Origin: Anaerolineae bacterium
GTDB lineage: Bacteria > Chloroflexota > Anaerolineae > Anaerolineales > UBA4823
DNA length: 64,000 nucleotides
Direction of reading: 5' to 3'
Assembly: GCA_003327455.1 (NCBI GenBank)
Contig: QOQU01000005.1
Location: 62,001 to 126,000 of the forward strand
A program made the translations under genes and the position numbers. The notes under the pieces were generated by a model. That model did no database searches. It was not told the DNA's origin and worked only from the letters and a program-made list of their open reading frames with translations. Of the stretch, positions 18,856 to 29,279 are shown piece by piece. Position 1 is the first letter of the stretch. Each line of letters begins with the position of its first letter.

Positions 18856-21453
18856 TCAACACTCGCTATAGCCACAGGCATAGCATTTGCGACACCCTTC
18901 CTCATTGACGACAGCAGCCTGCCCACATTCGGGACATAGATCTCCGATTTGCAGGCGGGATGTCTCGGGTGATGAGGTAGATGATGATCCGGGTGAATTT
19001 CCGTTCGTGCGTTCAACGTCCAGATCCAGTTCCAGCGTCGGCATTTGTGGATAGGAACTCTCTTCATGAACTTCTTTGTTCTCCAGGTACTCTGCCAGAA
19101 CCTGGGCGACGCCATCGGGGAGAGAGCGAACGCGGTTGGGTCCAAAGCCAAGGGAGCGCCCGCCGCCAATGCCGCTCAATTGCCGCCAAACTTCTTTAAG
19201 TCGTTCACGCGGTGGCACGGGAGAAGCGAGGCGCAAAATATAGGAGATCAATCTGCCAATCGCTTCGGAGACGGCTGCCGTATCCGATCCGGCTTTGGCG
19301 GTGTTGATAAAGACCTCAAAGGGTTGATTGCCACCGTTTTCGTTGATGGTGATAAAGGCTTTGCCTAAAGGTGTATTGATGCTGTACGTGTATCCGTGCA
19401 AGGCGCGTGGACGTGGTTTTTTCTGTTCCTGCCAGAGGGCAATTTGTTCGGCGCTGTAACCGCCGCTTTCCTCTTGAGCTTTTTTCTTGGCGGTTGATTT
19501 CGTTTCCAAAACGACTTTTTCGCGAGAACCGGTGACGTACACGGTGATGCCCTTGCAACCTAACTGCCAGGCAAGCTGATAGGCGATCATGACATCTTCT
19601 ACCGTTGCGTTGGCCGGGAAATTGATGGTTTTGCTCATACTGTTATCGACGAAGGCTTGCATGGCGGCTTGCATCCGGACGTGCTCTTCGGCGGTGACAT
19701 CGGTAGAAACGACAAAGACGCGGCGGATCTCTTCCGGCACTTCTTCCAGATCCTGGCAGGTACCGTACTCGATCACATGGTCAATGATGCGGTTGCGAGT
19801 CTCTTCATTCAGTCCTGCCTCGATCAGGGCTTTTTCAAAGAGGGGGCTGGTGTAGTGAAGTTGTAAGTCTTTGCCATTGTCATTAACATGGCGGATATAT
19901 GCAAGAGCAAACACCGGTTCGCAGCCATATCCTTCGCATCCGGCTACGGTTGCAATGGTGCCGGTAGGGGCAACCGTGGTTTGAGCCGCATTGCGAATGC
20001 CGTATTGGCGGATTCCGGCGACGATTTCCTGCCAATCGATGAAGGGCCTATTCCAGTTACGGGTATAAGGGAAGAGAGGCGTAGGAGGTTTCCAGGTCAA
20101 ATTTTCAGGGTCGTAAATGCTTCCTTTGATCGCCGGGAATGGCCCGCGTTCCTTTGCCAGTTGGATGCTGGCGCGCATGGCATGGAAGCGGATGAATTCC
20201 ATTACCTGCGAGGCAAACTCCTGCCCCTCGGGTGAGCCGTAACGAATGCCGACGTGGTACATCAGATCGGCTAAACCCATGATGCCCAGACCAATGCGCC
20301 GGGCTTTCATGGCAGCTTCACGCAGTTGAGGCACTGCCGGAACATAAGCATTTGCATCCACAACATCGTCTAAAAAGCGGGTAGCCAGTTCAACATTTCG
20401 TTGGAGTTTCTCCCAATCCACCTGATGATTCGGCGCAAAATGCTGAGCAAGGTTGAGGGAACCCAAACAACAATTCTCATAAGGGCCTAACCATTGTTCG
20501 CCACAAGGATTGGTGGCTTCCAGTGGATAGAGGTGAGGGACAGGGTTCGTCAGATTGGCGGCATCAAGAAAGAGAACACCGGGTTCACCGTTGTGATGAG
20601 CCTGGCGGACAATTTTTTCAAATAGTTCACGTGCCTTGACCACTTTATATACTTTTATTGGAATGCCAGCTGCTTCGGCTTGTTCCAGAGTCCCATCGAA
20701 ATCTTTGTACTCAGGCGCTGTGACATCCGGAAAACGTAATTCCCAATCTGCGCCTTGAATCACGGCTTTCATAAAGGCGTCAGTAATGCCGACGGAGATA
20801 TTGAAGTTGGTAATGGCGTTTTCGTCTGTTTTGCAGGTGATGAATTCCTCGATATCTGGATGATCAACCCGCAGCACGGCCATATTTGCGCCACGGCGTG
20901 TGCCACCTTGAGCGACTTCGCCAAAGGCTTTATCATAGACGCGCAGGAATCCAACCGGGCCGGTAGCCTGCCCGGCAGAAGATTTGACCAGTGCGCCTTT
21001 GGGACGCAGGCGGGAAAAGGAAAAGCCATTTCCTCCGCCCGTTTGCTGGATTAAGGCTGCATCGCGCAGGGTTTGGAAGATGCCGGTTGAGCGCCGTCCC
21101 ATATCATCGCTGATAGGCAGGACAAAGCAGGCTGCCAGTTGCCCGAGAGGCGTGCCAGCACCGGTAAAGGTCGGCGAGTTTGGAAAGAAACATCGGGAGG
21201 TTAATAGCTCATAATACTGGATTGCAATGCCGATCACATCTTCGCTCCATTGCTTTTCGACCTGGGCAACGGCGTAAGCAACCCGCCAAAACATGCCTTC
21301 AACGGTCTCTGCAGGTGTGCCATCTGGATTGCGACGCACGTAACGGCGAATGAGAACCTGACGAGCGTTTTCGGTCAGCTCGACTTTCGGTAGCCCTTCG
21401 GGCATCGAAGGGAGAGGAAGTAAGGTAGAAGATTGTCTGGACTCGGTCAGCAT
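18856..21453 (-). CDS. nrdJ: Class II (adenosylcobalamin-dependent) ribonucleotide reductase
   Basis: An 865-residue enzyme reducing ribonucleotides with B12 as radical source, oxygen-independent. N-terminal catalytic core motifs include [35 protein letters not shown], the active-site [20 protein letters not shown] and [21 protein letters not shown]. The C-terminus has the zinc-ribbon redox tail CPECG...[12 protein letters not shown], which recycles the active-site disulfide. The start at 21453 is preceded by GGAGTCA. It lies between nrdR (73-base gap) and the deoxynucleoside kinase (no gap), forming a dNTP-supply operon probably repressed by NrdR. Confidence 0.97.
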   Translation of the reverse strand: MLTESRQSSTLLPLPSMPEGLPKVELTENARQVLIRRYVRRNPDGTPAETVEGMFWRVAYAVAQVEKQWSEDVIGIAIQYYELLTSRCFFPNSPTFTGAGTPLGQLAACFVLPISDDMGRRSTGIFQTLRDAALIQQTGGGNGFSFSRLRPKGALVKSSAGQATGPVGFLRVYDKAFGEVAQGGTRRGANMAVLRVDHPDIEEFITCKTDENAITNFNISVGITDAFMKAVIQGADWELRFPDVTAPEYKDFDGTLEQAEAAGIPIKVYKVVKARELFEKIVRQAHHNGEPGVLFLDAANLTNPVPHLYPLEATNPCGEQWLGPYENCCLGSLNLAQHFAPNHQVDWEKLQRNVELATRFLDDVVDANAYVPAVPQLREAAMKARRIGLGIMGLADLMYHVGIRYGSPEGQEFASQVMEFIRFHAMRASIQLAKERGPFPAIKGSIYDPENLTWKPPTPLFPYTRNWNRPFIDWQEIVAGIRQYGIRNAAQTTVAPTGTIATVAGCEGYGCEPVFALAYIRHVNDNGKDLQLHYTSPLFEKALIEAGLNEETRNRIIDHVIEYGTCQDLEEVPEEIRRVFVVSTDVTAEEHVRMQAAMQAFVDNSMSKTINFPANATVEDVMIAYQLAWQLGCKGITVYVTGSREKVVLETKSTAKKKAQEESGGYSAEQIALWQEQKKPRPRALHGYTYSINTPLGKAFITINENGGNQPFEVFINTAKAGSDTAAVSEAIGRLISYILRLASPVPPRERLKEVWRQLSGIGGGRSLGFGPNRVRSLPDGVAQVLAEYLENKEVHEESSYPQMPTLELDLDVERTNGNSPGSSSTSSPETSRLQIGDLCPECGQAAVVNEEGCRKCYACGYSEC

Positions 21454-21526
21454 TGGCGTGACTCCTTATAGATAAAATAACGATAAAACGGAAGGGGTCA
21501 CCCCCTTTGGCCTCATGCCTTGACGA

Positions 21527-21976
21527 TCAACTCTCAAGGAGATGATCGATTTCGTCTCGAATCGATCTCAGGTCGGAAAGTCTTAAGTAAACGATGGCGT
21601 AACGGATATAGGCGATTTGATCCAGTTCTTTTAGCCCGGCGATCACCATATCCCCCACAACGCGGGACGAAACCTCTGCTCTGCCCATTGCTTGAAGGTT
21701 TGCTTCAATTTCCCCGACCAGACGTTCAATGTCAGCAGCAGAGACCGGGCGTTTCGCACAGGCGATCCGAATGCCCCGCAACAACTTCTCGCGATCAAAT
21801 TCTTCTCGGGTTCCATCAGCTTTGATGATCAAAGGGGTAGCTAAGATGGGTCGCTCATAAGTGCTAAATCTCTGCCCACACTTTTCGCACTCGCGTCGCC
21901 GACGCACCCCGCCCCGCGAATCGTGGGAAGTGTCGATCACTTTTGAAGTCGTATTTTTACAATACGGGCATTGCAT
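21527..21976 (-). CDS. nrdR: Transcriptional repressor NrdR
   Basis: A 149-residue repressor of ribonucleotide reductase genes that senses ATP/dATP. The N-terminal zinc ribbon (MQCPYCKN...CEKCGQRFSTYER) is followed by the ATP-cone, with the basic motif GTREEFDREKLLRGIRIAC. Full length for the family. No Shine-Dalgarno is visible before the ATG, so it could be translated leaderless or from a weak site. It is the first gene of the nrdR-nrdJ-kinase operon, with two NrdR-box-like palindromes upstream. Confidence 0.97.
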   Translation of the reverse strand: MQCPYCKNTTSKVIDTSHDSRGGVRRRRECEKCGQRFSTYERPILATPLIIKADGTREEFDREKLLRGIRIACAKRPVSAADIERLVGEIEANLQAMGRAEVSSRVVGDMVIAGLKELDQIAYIRYAIVYLRLSDLRSIRDEIDHLLES

Positions 21977-22005
21977 AACGAAGGATAATTAGATAGAACA
22001 AATGT

Positions 22006-22054
22006 AACCCCTATAGGTGGGAGTATGCTGATCGCTCGGGGGTATATATTGTGC
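22006..22054. promoter_or_regulatory. Putative tandem NrdR boxes
   Basis: Two palindrome-like sites precede nrdR. The distal one (22039-22054, GGGGTATATATTGTGC) matches the right two-thirds of the NrdR consensus ACACWATATATWGTGT exactly. The proximal one (22006-22021) is centred on CCTATAGG and is weaker. Their centres are about 33 bases apart, close to the three-turn spacing usual for NrdR box pairs. This fits autoregulation of the nrd operon. Confidence 0.45.
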
Positions 22055-22120
22055 TATTGGGCATTTTAGCACAGGTCAGTCAATAAAGCAAGAGTTAATT
22101 GCCATTAATTAGATTAAAAT

Positions 22121-22150
22121 TTTTGGGGCAGCTTGATTGCTGCCCCAAAA
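22121..22150 (-). terminator. Hairpin downstream of ftsZ
   Basis: A perfect 12-bp stem (22121-22132 with 22139-22150, 6-nt loop), about 120 bases beyond the ftsZ stop. The stem has a GC core flanked by A/T. The minus-strand trailer is ATTTTAATCT, not a clean U-run, so termination of the dcw operon is likely but not certain. Confidence 0.5.
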
Positions 22151-22266
22151 GCGCCAACCCTTCTCCATGCGAGGGCAAGGATGGAGATGAGTGGGCTGAA
22201 AACTCGACTTGCTGCTGGGAGGAGGAGACCAGCAGCTTATCGAGGAAAGACGAATTGTGAGTGAGC

Positions 22267-23406
22267 TTATTTCAACCGGTCGCTTGTCGAACGATTGCGC
22301 AAAAAGGTCGGAATGTCTAAATCTTCGGTGTTAAAAGCGCGCGGCTGAAAGTCGCGTCGCTGAGTCTGGCTGGGTGGGACATTTTGCGCTTGCCGTTCGG
22401 GCTTGGTTTCACGGGTAACCCCTTCACCGGCATAGCGGTTCGGGGATGAGCGCTCAAAACCTGTGGCGATTACGGTAATCCGCACCTCGTCTTTCATCGT
22501 TGGATCAATCACTGCTCCAAAGATCAGGTTGACGTCAGGATGAGCGGTGCCTTTGATGATTTCGGCTGCTTCATTGACGTCATGTAACGTCAAATCGTTC
22601 CCGCCGGTAACATTAAACAAGATGCCCCGGGCGCCATCGATGGTAATATCCAGTAGCTGGCTGGAGATGGCTTGCTCGGCTGCCACTCGGGCTGCACCTT
22701 CTCCTTTGCCGGTTCCAACTGCCATCAAAGCTGCACCACCTTCGGACATGATGGTGCGTACGTCGGCAAAGTCCAGGTTGATCAGGCCCGGCACGGTGAT
22801 CAGCTCTGAAATGCCTTGCACACCCTGTCTGAGAACATCATCAGCCAGCTTGAAGGATTGCTGAACGGTAACTCGGCGATCAATGATTTGCAATAAGCGA
22901 TCATTGGGAATGACAATCAGGGTGTCAGCCTGTTCCTTCAGTTTGCTGATTCCCTGTTCTGCCGTTTGAATGCGTTTTGGGCCCTCAAAAGAGAAGGGGC
23001 GCGTTACAACACCGATGGTCAAAGCGCCGCATTCTTTCGCAATTTGAGCTACGATTGGTGCTGCCCCGGTGCCGGTGCCTCCTCCCATACCGGCTGTAAT
23101 AAAGATGAGATCAGCGCCTTTGAGGATATTATAGAGATCCTCGGCAGATTCTTCGGCGGCTTTCCGACCTGTCTCGGGATCGCCTCCGGAACCCAGACCG
23201 CGGGTCAGCTTTTCGCCAATACGCACGCGAATCGGCGCTTTTGAATTGAGCAAGGCTTGCGCATCAGTATTAATGCCGACAAATTCTACCCCCTGCAAGC
23301 CTTCATCGATCATGCGGTCGACTGCATTACAGCCACCGCCACCCACGCCAACCACTTTTATCTTGGCAAAAGATTCGATCGAATTCAGTATTGCATTGGT
23401 ACTCAT
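22267..23406 (-). CDS. ftsZ: Cell division protein FtsZ
   Basis: A 379-residue tubulin-like GTPase that forms the division ring. N-terminal [13 protein letters not shown] and the tubulin signature [13 protein letters not shown] bind GTP, and the T7 synergy loop NLDFADVRT is present. A variable linker ends in the C-terminal peptide DIPTFLRN, which tethers FtsZ to FtsA and other partners. The ATG has a GGAGG site 9 bases away. It is the last gene of the dcw operon, 52 bases after ftsA. Confidence 0.98.
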   Translation of the reverse strand: MSTNAILNSIESFAKIKVVGVGGGGCNAVDRMIDEGLQGVEFVGINTDAQALLNSKAPIRVRIGEKLTRGLGSGGDPETGRKAAEESAEDLYNILKGADLIFITAGMGGGTGTGAAPIVAQIAKECGALTIGVVTRPFSFEGPKRIQTAEQGISKLKEQADTLIVIPNDRLLQIIDRRVTVQQSFKLADDVLRQGVQGISELITVPGLINLDFADVRTIMSEGGAALMAVGTGKGEGAARVAAEQAISSQLLDITIDGARGILFNVTGGNDLTLHDVNEAAEIIKGTAHPDVNLIFGAVIDPTMKDEVRITVIATGFERSSPNRYAGEGVTRETKPERQAQNVPPSQTQRRDFQPRAFNTEDLDIPTFLRNRSTSDRLK

Positions 23407-23458
23407 AAGAAAATCCTCCTCATAACATAATATCGTCGTTCGTTATCGGCAAACTCCG

Positions 23459-24703
23459 TTAAGGGAGTAGCCGTCGTAACCATTCTTTCAAGATTTCCCA
23501 AGCCTGGTGATCGCCTGATAAAGGCAGGGTATTTTTCTGTGGCTTGGTTGGTATGAATTCATTGTAGAGAAAAGCCCATTTCAATAGACCTACCGAAGTC
23601 GCAAAAGCCGGAGAGTTCAAGCGGTCGGTCATCCCCAGCAAGCCTTCAGGGCGGGCAATCCGTACCGGCACGCCAAAAATGCGATTTGCCATTGCCCGCA
23701 TCCCGGGCAGGAGGCTGCTACCGCCGGTCAAGACAATCCCAGCCGGCAGTAAACCATCGTATCCCGAGCGTTTCAATTCTTGTAGTACCAGGTTGAAAAT
23801 CTCTTCGACCCGTGCTTCGATGATGGTGGCAAGCAATGCGCGGCTGATTTCAATTGGTTCGTTTTCGCCAAAGGGCTTGATTTCAAAGGTCTCGTGTGGG
23901 TTAACTTCAGCTTGAATGGTGTGGCCATGTTGGATTTTGATCTCCTCAGCCTGAGACATGGGTAGGTGCAGTCCCTGGGCAATATCCGAAGTGATATGAT
24001 TGCCGCCTACAGCCAAGACCGCAGTGTACCAGACATCTCCTTCGCTGTAGAGGGCGATATCGGTTGTGCCGCCGCCGATATCGCACACTAGAACTCCCAT
24101 TTGACGTTCGGTCTCTGTCAGGGCAACCTCCGCAGAGGCAAGCGGATTGAGAACAAACTGGGACACTTCCACGCCTGAGAAGCCTACGCATTGGCGCAGG
24201 TTTTCGGTCGAAGCGGCTGAGGCGGTGATAATATGAGTTTCAACCTCCAGACGATAGCCATGCATCCCAATCGGCATGCGAATCCCTTCCTGTCCGTCAA
24301 CGTTGAAACCGCGGTGAATCACATGAATGATCTCCCGATTATGAGGGATAGGGATGGCGCGAGCCGACTCAATCGCTCGCAGGATGTCATCCTGATCGAT
24401 TACCCGTCCACTGATGCCCACGACACCGCGACTATTGGTCGAAGAGACTTGCGACCCAGCCATGCTGACCAGAGCTGCATTGATCTCCATCCCAGAGGTT
24501 CGTTCGGCTTTTTCGATGGAACGTTTGACGGCTTGAGAAGCGGCAGCCAGGTCGACAATGACACCCTTTTTTATGCCTTGAGACGGTTCAATGCCAACTC
24601 CCAGGATTTGCAATTGTCCCGGAGTTTCTTCACAGCCGACCAGAGTACAAATTTTAGTCGTCCCAATATCAATCCCGACAACGACTGGATGTTCGGTTCT
24701 CAT
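23459..24703 (-). CDS. ftsA: Cell division protein FtsA
   Basis: A 414-residue actin-like ATPase that links FtsZ to the membrane. Phosphate-binding loops VVGIDIGTTKICTLVG and VCDIGGGTTDIALY and the adenosine motif GIVLTGGSSLLPGM are present, with the 1C domain between them. The C-terminus (WEILKEWLRRLLP) is a good amphipathic membrane-targeting helix. It starts 2 bases after the ftsQ stop. Confidence 0.97.
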   Translation of the reverse strand: MRTEHPVVVGIDIGTTKICTLVGCEETPGQLQILGVGIEPSQGIKKGVIVDLAAASQAVKRSIEKAERTSGMEINAALVSMAGSQVSSTNSRGVVGISGRVIDQDDILRAIESARAIPIPHNREIIHVIHRGFNVDGQEGIRMPIGMHGYRLEVETHIITASAASTENLRQCVGFSGVEVSQFVLNPLASAEVALTETERQMGVLVCDIGGGTTDIALYSEGDVWYTAVLAVGGNHITSDIAQGLHLPMSQAEEIKIQHGHTIQAEVNPHETFEIKPFGENEPIEISRALLATIIEARVEEIFNLVLQELKRSGYDGLLPAGIVLTGGSSLLPGMRAMANRIFGVPVRIARPEGLLGMTDRLNSPAFATSVGLLKWAFLYNEFIPTKPQKNTLPLSGDHQAWEILKEWLRRLLP

Positions 24704-24705
24704 GG

Positions 24706-25713
24706 TTATCGCTCCAATCGGTAATACGGTGCATGCACGTATTCAATGCTGATCAGCACCGGTTTTTGTTCTTCTTTTTTGATGATTTTCTTGACCATCA
24801 ATTCGTAGATCTTCATTTTGAGGCCAAGGTCTTTCAACGCCCCAACATAAACCGTCCATCCACGCGGATCACGCCAGCCAAGGCCGCGTTCACCATCGTA
24901 GAAAAGAGTCGCACCATCCGGTATCATTGCGCTGACGGACAGAATGCCCGAAACCAGCTCAATTGGTAGCAGAGGCTCACCCAATTCACTTTGCAACTCA
25001 GGCTGGATGGACTGGGGGAAATTGTCGGCTTCGATGACCAGTTTGGGTACATTGACCCCTTCGCCACGCACCGGAAACGCATATCCCTCTGCATCGACCA
25101 GGAGTGTCCGCTCGTCTTGTTTCCATACCAGAATTGGTTTGCGTTCGTCCACGCGAAGGATGACCTTATTGGGGAAGCGCAGGCTTACTTCGACGTTCCG
25201 AAATTCCGGAAATTGGGTGATAAGCTGCTCGCGGAGCGTTTGAGGATCGACCGTAAAGATCGGATCATCTTCCAGATTCAACTCGATCAAAACTTCTTTG
25301 GCACTGATGCGCTGCAATCCCTGAATATCCACGCTATTTACCCTGAACAGCGGCGCCGTCCAGAGCAAGTATGACATGGTAAGCAATGCCAGGCTCAGGA
25401 TGGCTGATGCCAATCGCCAACCCACCTGAATGCGAGGGAGACTCGGCAAACGGATTTCAGCACCCTGGACGCCGAGCGGCACATCTACCCGCCGACCCGT
25501 CTTAACGCTGCGGCGCGGGGTTGCCATGGGCAACCCTGCGATCTGACCTCGCATCAAGACTGGAACGCGGCGAGCTTCTATTTCCGCGATTTTTTTCCGT
25601 CCCATTGCCGAACTATGCAAGCGCGCTTTATTGCGCTCTTTGCCCGTCCAGGGATTTACGGGTAGTGAAGAGGTCTTAGAGAAGGTCGGTGGGGACGTTG
25701 GTCTGGCTTTCAC
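24706..25713 (-). CDS. ftsQ: Cell division protein FtsQ (POTRA domain)
   Basis: A 335-residue bitopic membrane protein of the divisome. A basic cytoplasmic N-terminus of about 105 residues, long for the family, precedes one transmembrane helix (ASAILSLALLTMSYLLW). The POTRA domain follows (FRVNSVDIQGLQRISAKEVL), then the FtsQ beta domain (FRNVEVSLRFPNKVILRVDERKPI). The start overlaps the ddl stop by 4 bases and ftsA follows at once. Confidence 0.93.
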   Translation of the reverse strand: MKARPTSPPTFSKTSSLPVNPWTGKERNKARLHSSAMGRKKIAEIEARRVPVLMRGQIAGLPMATPRRSVKTGRRVDVPLGVQGAEIRLPSLPRIQVGWRLASAILSLALLTMSYLLWTAPLFRVNSVDIQGLQRISAKEVLIELNLEDDPIFTVDPQTLREQLITQFPEFRNVEVSLRFPNKVILRVDERKPILVWKQDERTLLVDAEGYAFPVRGEGVNVPKLVIEADNFPQSIQPELQSELGEPLLPIELVSGILSVSAMIPDGATLFYDGERGLGWRDPRGWTVYVGALKDLGLKMKIYELMVKKIIKKEEQKPVLISIEYVHAPYYRLER

Positions 25714-26846
25714 TTTCCTTTACTCTCTCTTTGATAACGATACAGATTCCTGGCTTTTTCTGCTTTCCGGGCCAGGGCTAACTCGATCAGGCGATCGACC
25801 AACTCTGGATAGCTGACTCCAACTGCATTCCAGAGTTTTGGATACATACTGATGCGGGTGAACCCAGGGATGGTATTAATTTCATTCACAAACAATTCGC
25901 CGCTGTTTTTGTCCAATAACATATCCACCCGAGCCATTCCAGCGCCGTCAATGGCTTTGAAAGTGCGGATGGCCAGAGAGCGAGCGTATTCGGTTAGCTG
26001 AGGCTCTAATGGAGCTGGAATAAGCAATTGAGAGCGGTCATCGTGATATTTTGCATCATAGGAGTAAAATTCAGCGGCTGGAATGATCTCGCCCGGGATA
26101 GAAGCTTCAACCTCCTCATTACCCAACACGCTCACCTCGATTTCACGAGCGTTGACCCCGCGCTCGACCAGAATTCGACGGTCATAACGACAGGCGTCTT
26201 TTAATCCAGTAATCAACTCCTGGCGATTGTGGCATTTACTCACCCCAACCGAGGAGCCAAGGTTGGCGGGCTTTACAAAAAGTGGATAAGGAGCAATGCT
26301 TTCGCTTTTGGTGATTATCTCATCGAGATTGTTTTCTACTTCTTGTCGAGTGAAGACTATCCAATCGACTACCGGGATATTGTGAGCCCTCATTACATCC
26401 TTAAAAATTCCTTTATCCATGCCCACTGCTGAAGCGACTACCCCGGAACCAACATAGGCAACATTTGCCATTTCAAGTAATCCCTGGATGGTGCCATCTT
26501 CGCCGAAAGTGCCATGCAGGACGGGAAAGACGACATCAACCGAACTCAGATGGCTTAAGAGCTCATGGGATGGTTGCCGGTTCAACAGGTAGATGCCGTT
26601 GCGGGTCGGATCCGGCAGCAGAGTGGCAGGAGTGCAGGAGGTTAAATCACCCGCACTCAATGCGTCAAGTACATTTTCACCGTAATACCATTGACCTTCA
26701 TGAGTGATGCCGATTTGAATGACTTCATATCGTTGGGGGTCTAAGGCGGAAAGAATCGAGCGGGCGGATAAGAGAGAGATCTCATGTTCTCCGGAAACAC
26801 CGCCAAACAAAACAGCTACTTTTAATTTTTGATTTCGATCACTCAT
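25710..26846 (-). CDS. ddl: D-alanine--D-alanine ligase
   Basis: A 378-residue ATP-grasp enzyme making the D-Ala-D-Ala dipeptide of peptidoglycan. It has VAVLFGGVSGEHEISLLSA, HGTFGEDGTIQGLLE, PLFVKPANLGSSVGVSK and FVNEINTIPGFT. A longer in-frame start adds 34 residues that read through murB and do not resemble the family; ATG 26846 gives the usual N-terminus. It overlaps the murB stop by 8 bases (ATGAGTGA), implying translational coupling. Confidence 0.96.
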   Translation of the reverse strand: MSDRNQKLKVAVLFGGVSGEHEISLLSARSILSALDPQRYEVIQIGITHEGQWYYGENVLDALSAGDLTSCTPATLLPDPTRNGIYLLNRQPSHELLSHLSSVDVVFPVLHGTFGEDGTIQGLLEMANVAYVGSGVVASAVGMDKGIFKDVMRAHNIPVVDWIVFTRQEVENNLDEIITKSESIAPYPLFVKPANLGSSVGVSKCHNRQELITGLKDACRYDRRILVERGVNAREIEVSVLGNEEVEASIPGEIIPAAEFYSYDAKYHDDRSQLLIPAPLEPQLTEYARSLAIRTFKAIDGAGMARVDMLLDKNSGELFVNEINTIPGFTRISMYPKLWNAVGVSYPELVDRLIELALARKAEKARNLYRYQRESKGK

Positions 26847-27876
26847 TTTCAACCTCAAGAGATGGATTGCCTGCGTTTTGAGGCGCAAACTCTGGAAAAA
26901 TGCCCAGCGGTTGGATCTCAAGTTCCAACTCGATGCCGAATTTGGCAACGACAGCCTGACGCGCCAACTGGATCAACTGCCAGACGTTATTGGCTGAAGC
27001 ATTGCCCAGATTGATAAAGAAATTTGCATGTAAGGGACTGATCATGGCATCGCCAACGGTCAATCCTTTCAATCCGGCTGCTTCTATAAGCCGCCCGGCA
27101 AAATCGCCCGGAGGGTTCTTGAACATTGAACCCAGGCTGGCGCCTGGCGGTTGGGTTTTGCGTCGGCGCTGATTAAACTCGTCCATCTTCGTCTTTATTT
27201 TTATTGGATCACTACGCTCAAGTCGCAGGAGAGCCGATAAGACGATCGCCTGGTTGGGATGAGTTTTCAGGCGACTTGATCGATAGCGATATTCCATCTC
27301 TGCCACCGTCCATTGCTCTTGAGCAGGGCGAACTTGATGATTTTCCCATTTGCGATGCAAGATTGTGACCATGACCAGATTGCCAGCCATATCACCGTCG
27401 AAAGCGCCGGCGTTGTTGACAATGGCGCCACCTAATGTGCCCGGGATGCCACAAGCCCACTCTAATCCACTCAAACCGTGTTCTGCAGCCTGTCGGGCGA
27501 GGTGACTGAGGTTTACCCCGGCGTCTGCCCAGACGATTGCCGGCTCATCGTTCATGTCAAAACGAACCCGGGCGCGTCCTCGGGCGCGATTGATGATCAC
27601 CAAACCGGGTAATCCTTCATCGCTGATCAGGACATTGGAGCCGCCGCCCAAGAGAGTGTAGGGAATATCATTTTTCCAAATCAGGCTGATCAGTTGTTTT
27701 AGTTTGGCAGAAGAATTGACCTCGATCAAGAATTCGGCTTTACCTCCGATGCGCGCCGCCGTATAGCGGGCAAGAGGGATTTGCTTGTGAAGCTCAAGCC
27801 CAAGTTGATGGGCAATTTCTTCCAATTGCTTTGCGTAGACAGAAGGTTTTGCAAAATCTGGAGATAGCGCTTTCAT
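26839..27876 (-). CDS. murB: UDP-N-acetylenolpyruvoylglucosamine reductase
   Basis: A 345-residue FAD enzyme producing UDP-MurNAc. The FAD-binding domain contains YTLLGGGSNVLISDEG and the GIPGTLGGAIVNNAGAF loop; YRYRSSRLK and the catalytic C-terminal segment PGASLGSMFKNP follow. MurC and Ddl flank it, each with overlapping codons. Confidence 0.96.
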   Translation of the reverse strand: MKALSPDFAKPSVYAKQLEEIAHQLGLELHKQIPLARYTAARIGGKAEFLIEVNSSAKLKQLISLIWKNDIPYTLLGGGSNVLISDEGLPGLVIINRARGRARVRFDMNDEPAIVWADAGVNLSHLARQAAEHGLSGLEWACGIPGTLGGAIVNNAGAFDGDMAGNLVMVTILHRKWENHQVRPAQEQWTVAEMEYRYRSSRLKTHPNQAIVLSALLRLERSDPIKIKTKMDEFNQRRRKTQPPGASLGSMFKNPPGDFAGRLIEAAGLKGLTVGDAMISPLHANFFINLGNASANNVWQLIQLARQAVVAKFGIELELEIQPLGIFPEFAPQNAGNPSLEVENE

Positions 27877-29279
27877 GCAACATCCTCCAGCGATTGCTCC
27901 AGTGAATTTAACAGGCGGTGGCTGAGTTGATCCGCGTCGCCGGCGGAAAGGATGACGACCACCTGGTTTGGCGCAAGCTCCTCCAGAAGAAATTGCTCGG
28001 CTGCCTCGAGTTTTGGGATGAAAAAGCTGCGCGTCGATTGGATTTCGGTTGCCAGCTTTGCCATTGAGAAACCAGGCGGGGTTTGCTCGCGGGCACCATA
28101 GACATCGAGAACGACAACAGCGTCAGCCTCCTGAAAGGCATTACAAAAATCTTCCCAGAGGGTGAGGGTGCGTGAATAGGTGTGGGGTTGCCAGACTGCC
28201 CAAAGGAATTGGTTGGGAAAACGATCACGGGCAGCTGAGAGGGTGGCTTTGATCTCGCTCGGATGGTGCGCATAGTCGTCAACGATGGTTACTCCCTGGA
28301 TCGTCCCCCGTATCTGAAAGCGGCGTGCAGACCCGTGAAACGCTCCCAGAATGCCAGCAACGTCTTTAATGGGTAAGTCCAATTGGTGGCACAACGCAAT
28401 AACTGCCAGAGCGTTGCGTACGTTATGAATGCCTGGAACGGCTAATTCGACCTGCGCCAGCGGCTGTCCGTTCCAGTTAACCTGGAAAGAGTAGGCGCCG
28501 TAATCGTTCCTGGTGATTTGATCAGCCAGATAGGCTGCCAGGGAGGCAACGGGTGAAGATTTCAGAGCATATCCAAACCAGATTGGGTGCTCCCTCAGGT
28601 GCTTTACCAGGCGTTGTACTCCCTCATCTTCCACACAAGTGATTAATGCCCCGCCAGGTTGAATTTGGGCGACAAACTGTTCAAAGGCAGCCTGGAATTG
28701 TTGTGGGGTAGGATAACAATCGGGATGATCGTATTCGATATTGGTCAGGATGGCATATTGAGGGTGCAACCCTAGAAACATTCCGTCATACTCATCTGCT
28801 TCGATGACGAAATAGCTTCCCTGCCCGGCATGGGCATTGCGCTGCAGGTCGAGGGATATGCCTCCGATAACATACGAAGGATCTAATCCCAGGCTGGTCA
28901 GAACCCAGGCGGTCATTGCGGTGGTGGTCGTTTTACCATGCGTGCCGGCGATTGCAATGGCTTTCTGGTCGCCAATCAGATGTGGGAGAAACTCGACTCG
29001 TTTTAAGATCGGGATGCCGGCTGCCCGGGCGGTTTGTACTTCAATATTCTCCTCCACAACTGCGGAAGAGCGGATAACAAGCTGGGCGCCAAGCACGTTT
29101 TCGGGCTGATGCCCCACGTTGACTTGAATGCCTGCCTGTACAAGCTCCTGGATCACGGGCGACCAGGCGCGATCAGACCCACTCACCTCAAACCCTCGTT
29201 CATGCAGAACACGGGCGATGGCGGAAAGACCACTGCCAGCTATGCCGATAAGATGAATACGAGCACCCGATTTCAGCAT
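27873..29279 (-). CDS. murC: UDP-N-acetylmuramate--L-alanine ligase
   Basis: A 468-residue ATP-dependent ligase adding the first amino acid (usually L-Ala) of the stem peptide. N-terminal HLIGIAGSGLSAIARVL, ATP loop IAGTHGKTTTTAM, central EADEYDGMFLGL and C-terminal VDDYAHHPSEIKATL are Mur ligase hallmarks. The start overlaps the stop of the CvpA-like gene by one base (TGATG), and the end overlaps murB by 4 bases. Confidence 0.97.
   Translation of the reverse strand: MLKSGARIHLIGIAGSGLSAIARVLHERGFEVSGSDRAWSPVIQELVQAGIQVNVGHQPENVLGAQLVIRSSAVVEENIEVQTARAAGIPILKRVEFLPHLIGDQKAIAIAGTHGKTTTTAMTAWVLTSLGLDPSYVIGGISLDLQRNAHAGQGSYFVIEADEYDGMFLGLHPQYAILTNIEYDHPDCYPTPQQFQAAFEQFVAQIQPGGALITCVEDEGVQRLVKHLREHPIWFGYALKSSPVASLAAYLADQITRNDYGAYSFQVNWNGQPLAQVELAVPGIHNVRNALAVIALCHQLDLPIKDVAGILGAFHGSARRFQIRGTIQGVTIVDDYAHHPSEIKATLSAARDRFPNQFLWAVWQPHTYSRTLTLWEDFCNAFQEADAVVVLDVYGAREQTPPGFSMAKLATEIQSTRSFFIPKLEAAEQFLLEELAPNQVVVILSAGDADQLSHRLLNSLEQSLEDVA

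Noticed and set aside
22158-22200. Possible degenerate copy of the palindromic repeat downstream of ftsZ
   Set aside because: Only short matches (ACCCTTCTCC, GGATGGAGATGAG) remain; too weak to claim common origin.
26847-26948. 34-residue N-terminal extension of Ddl
   Set aside because: It is read through murB and does not match Ddl N-termini; ATG 26846 starts the conserved domain.
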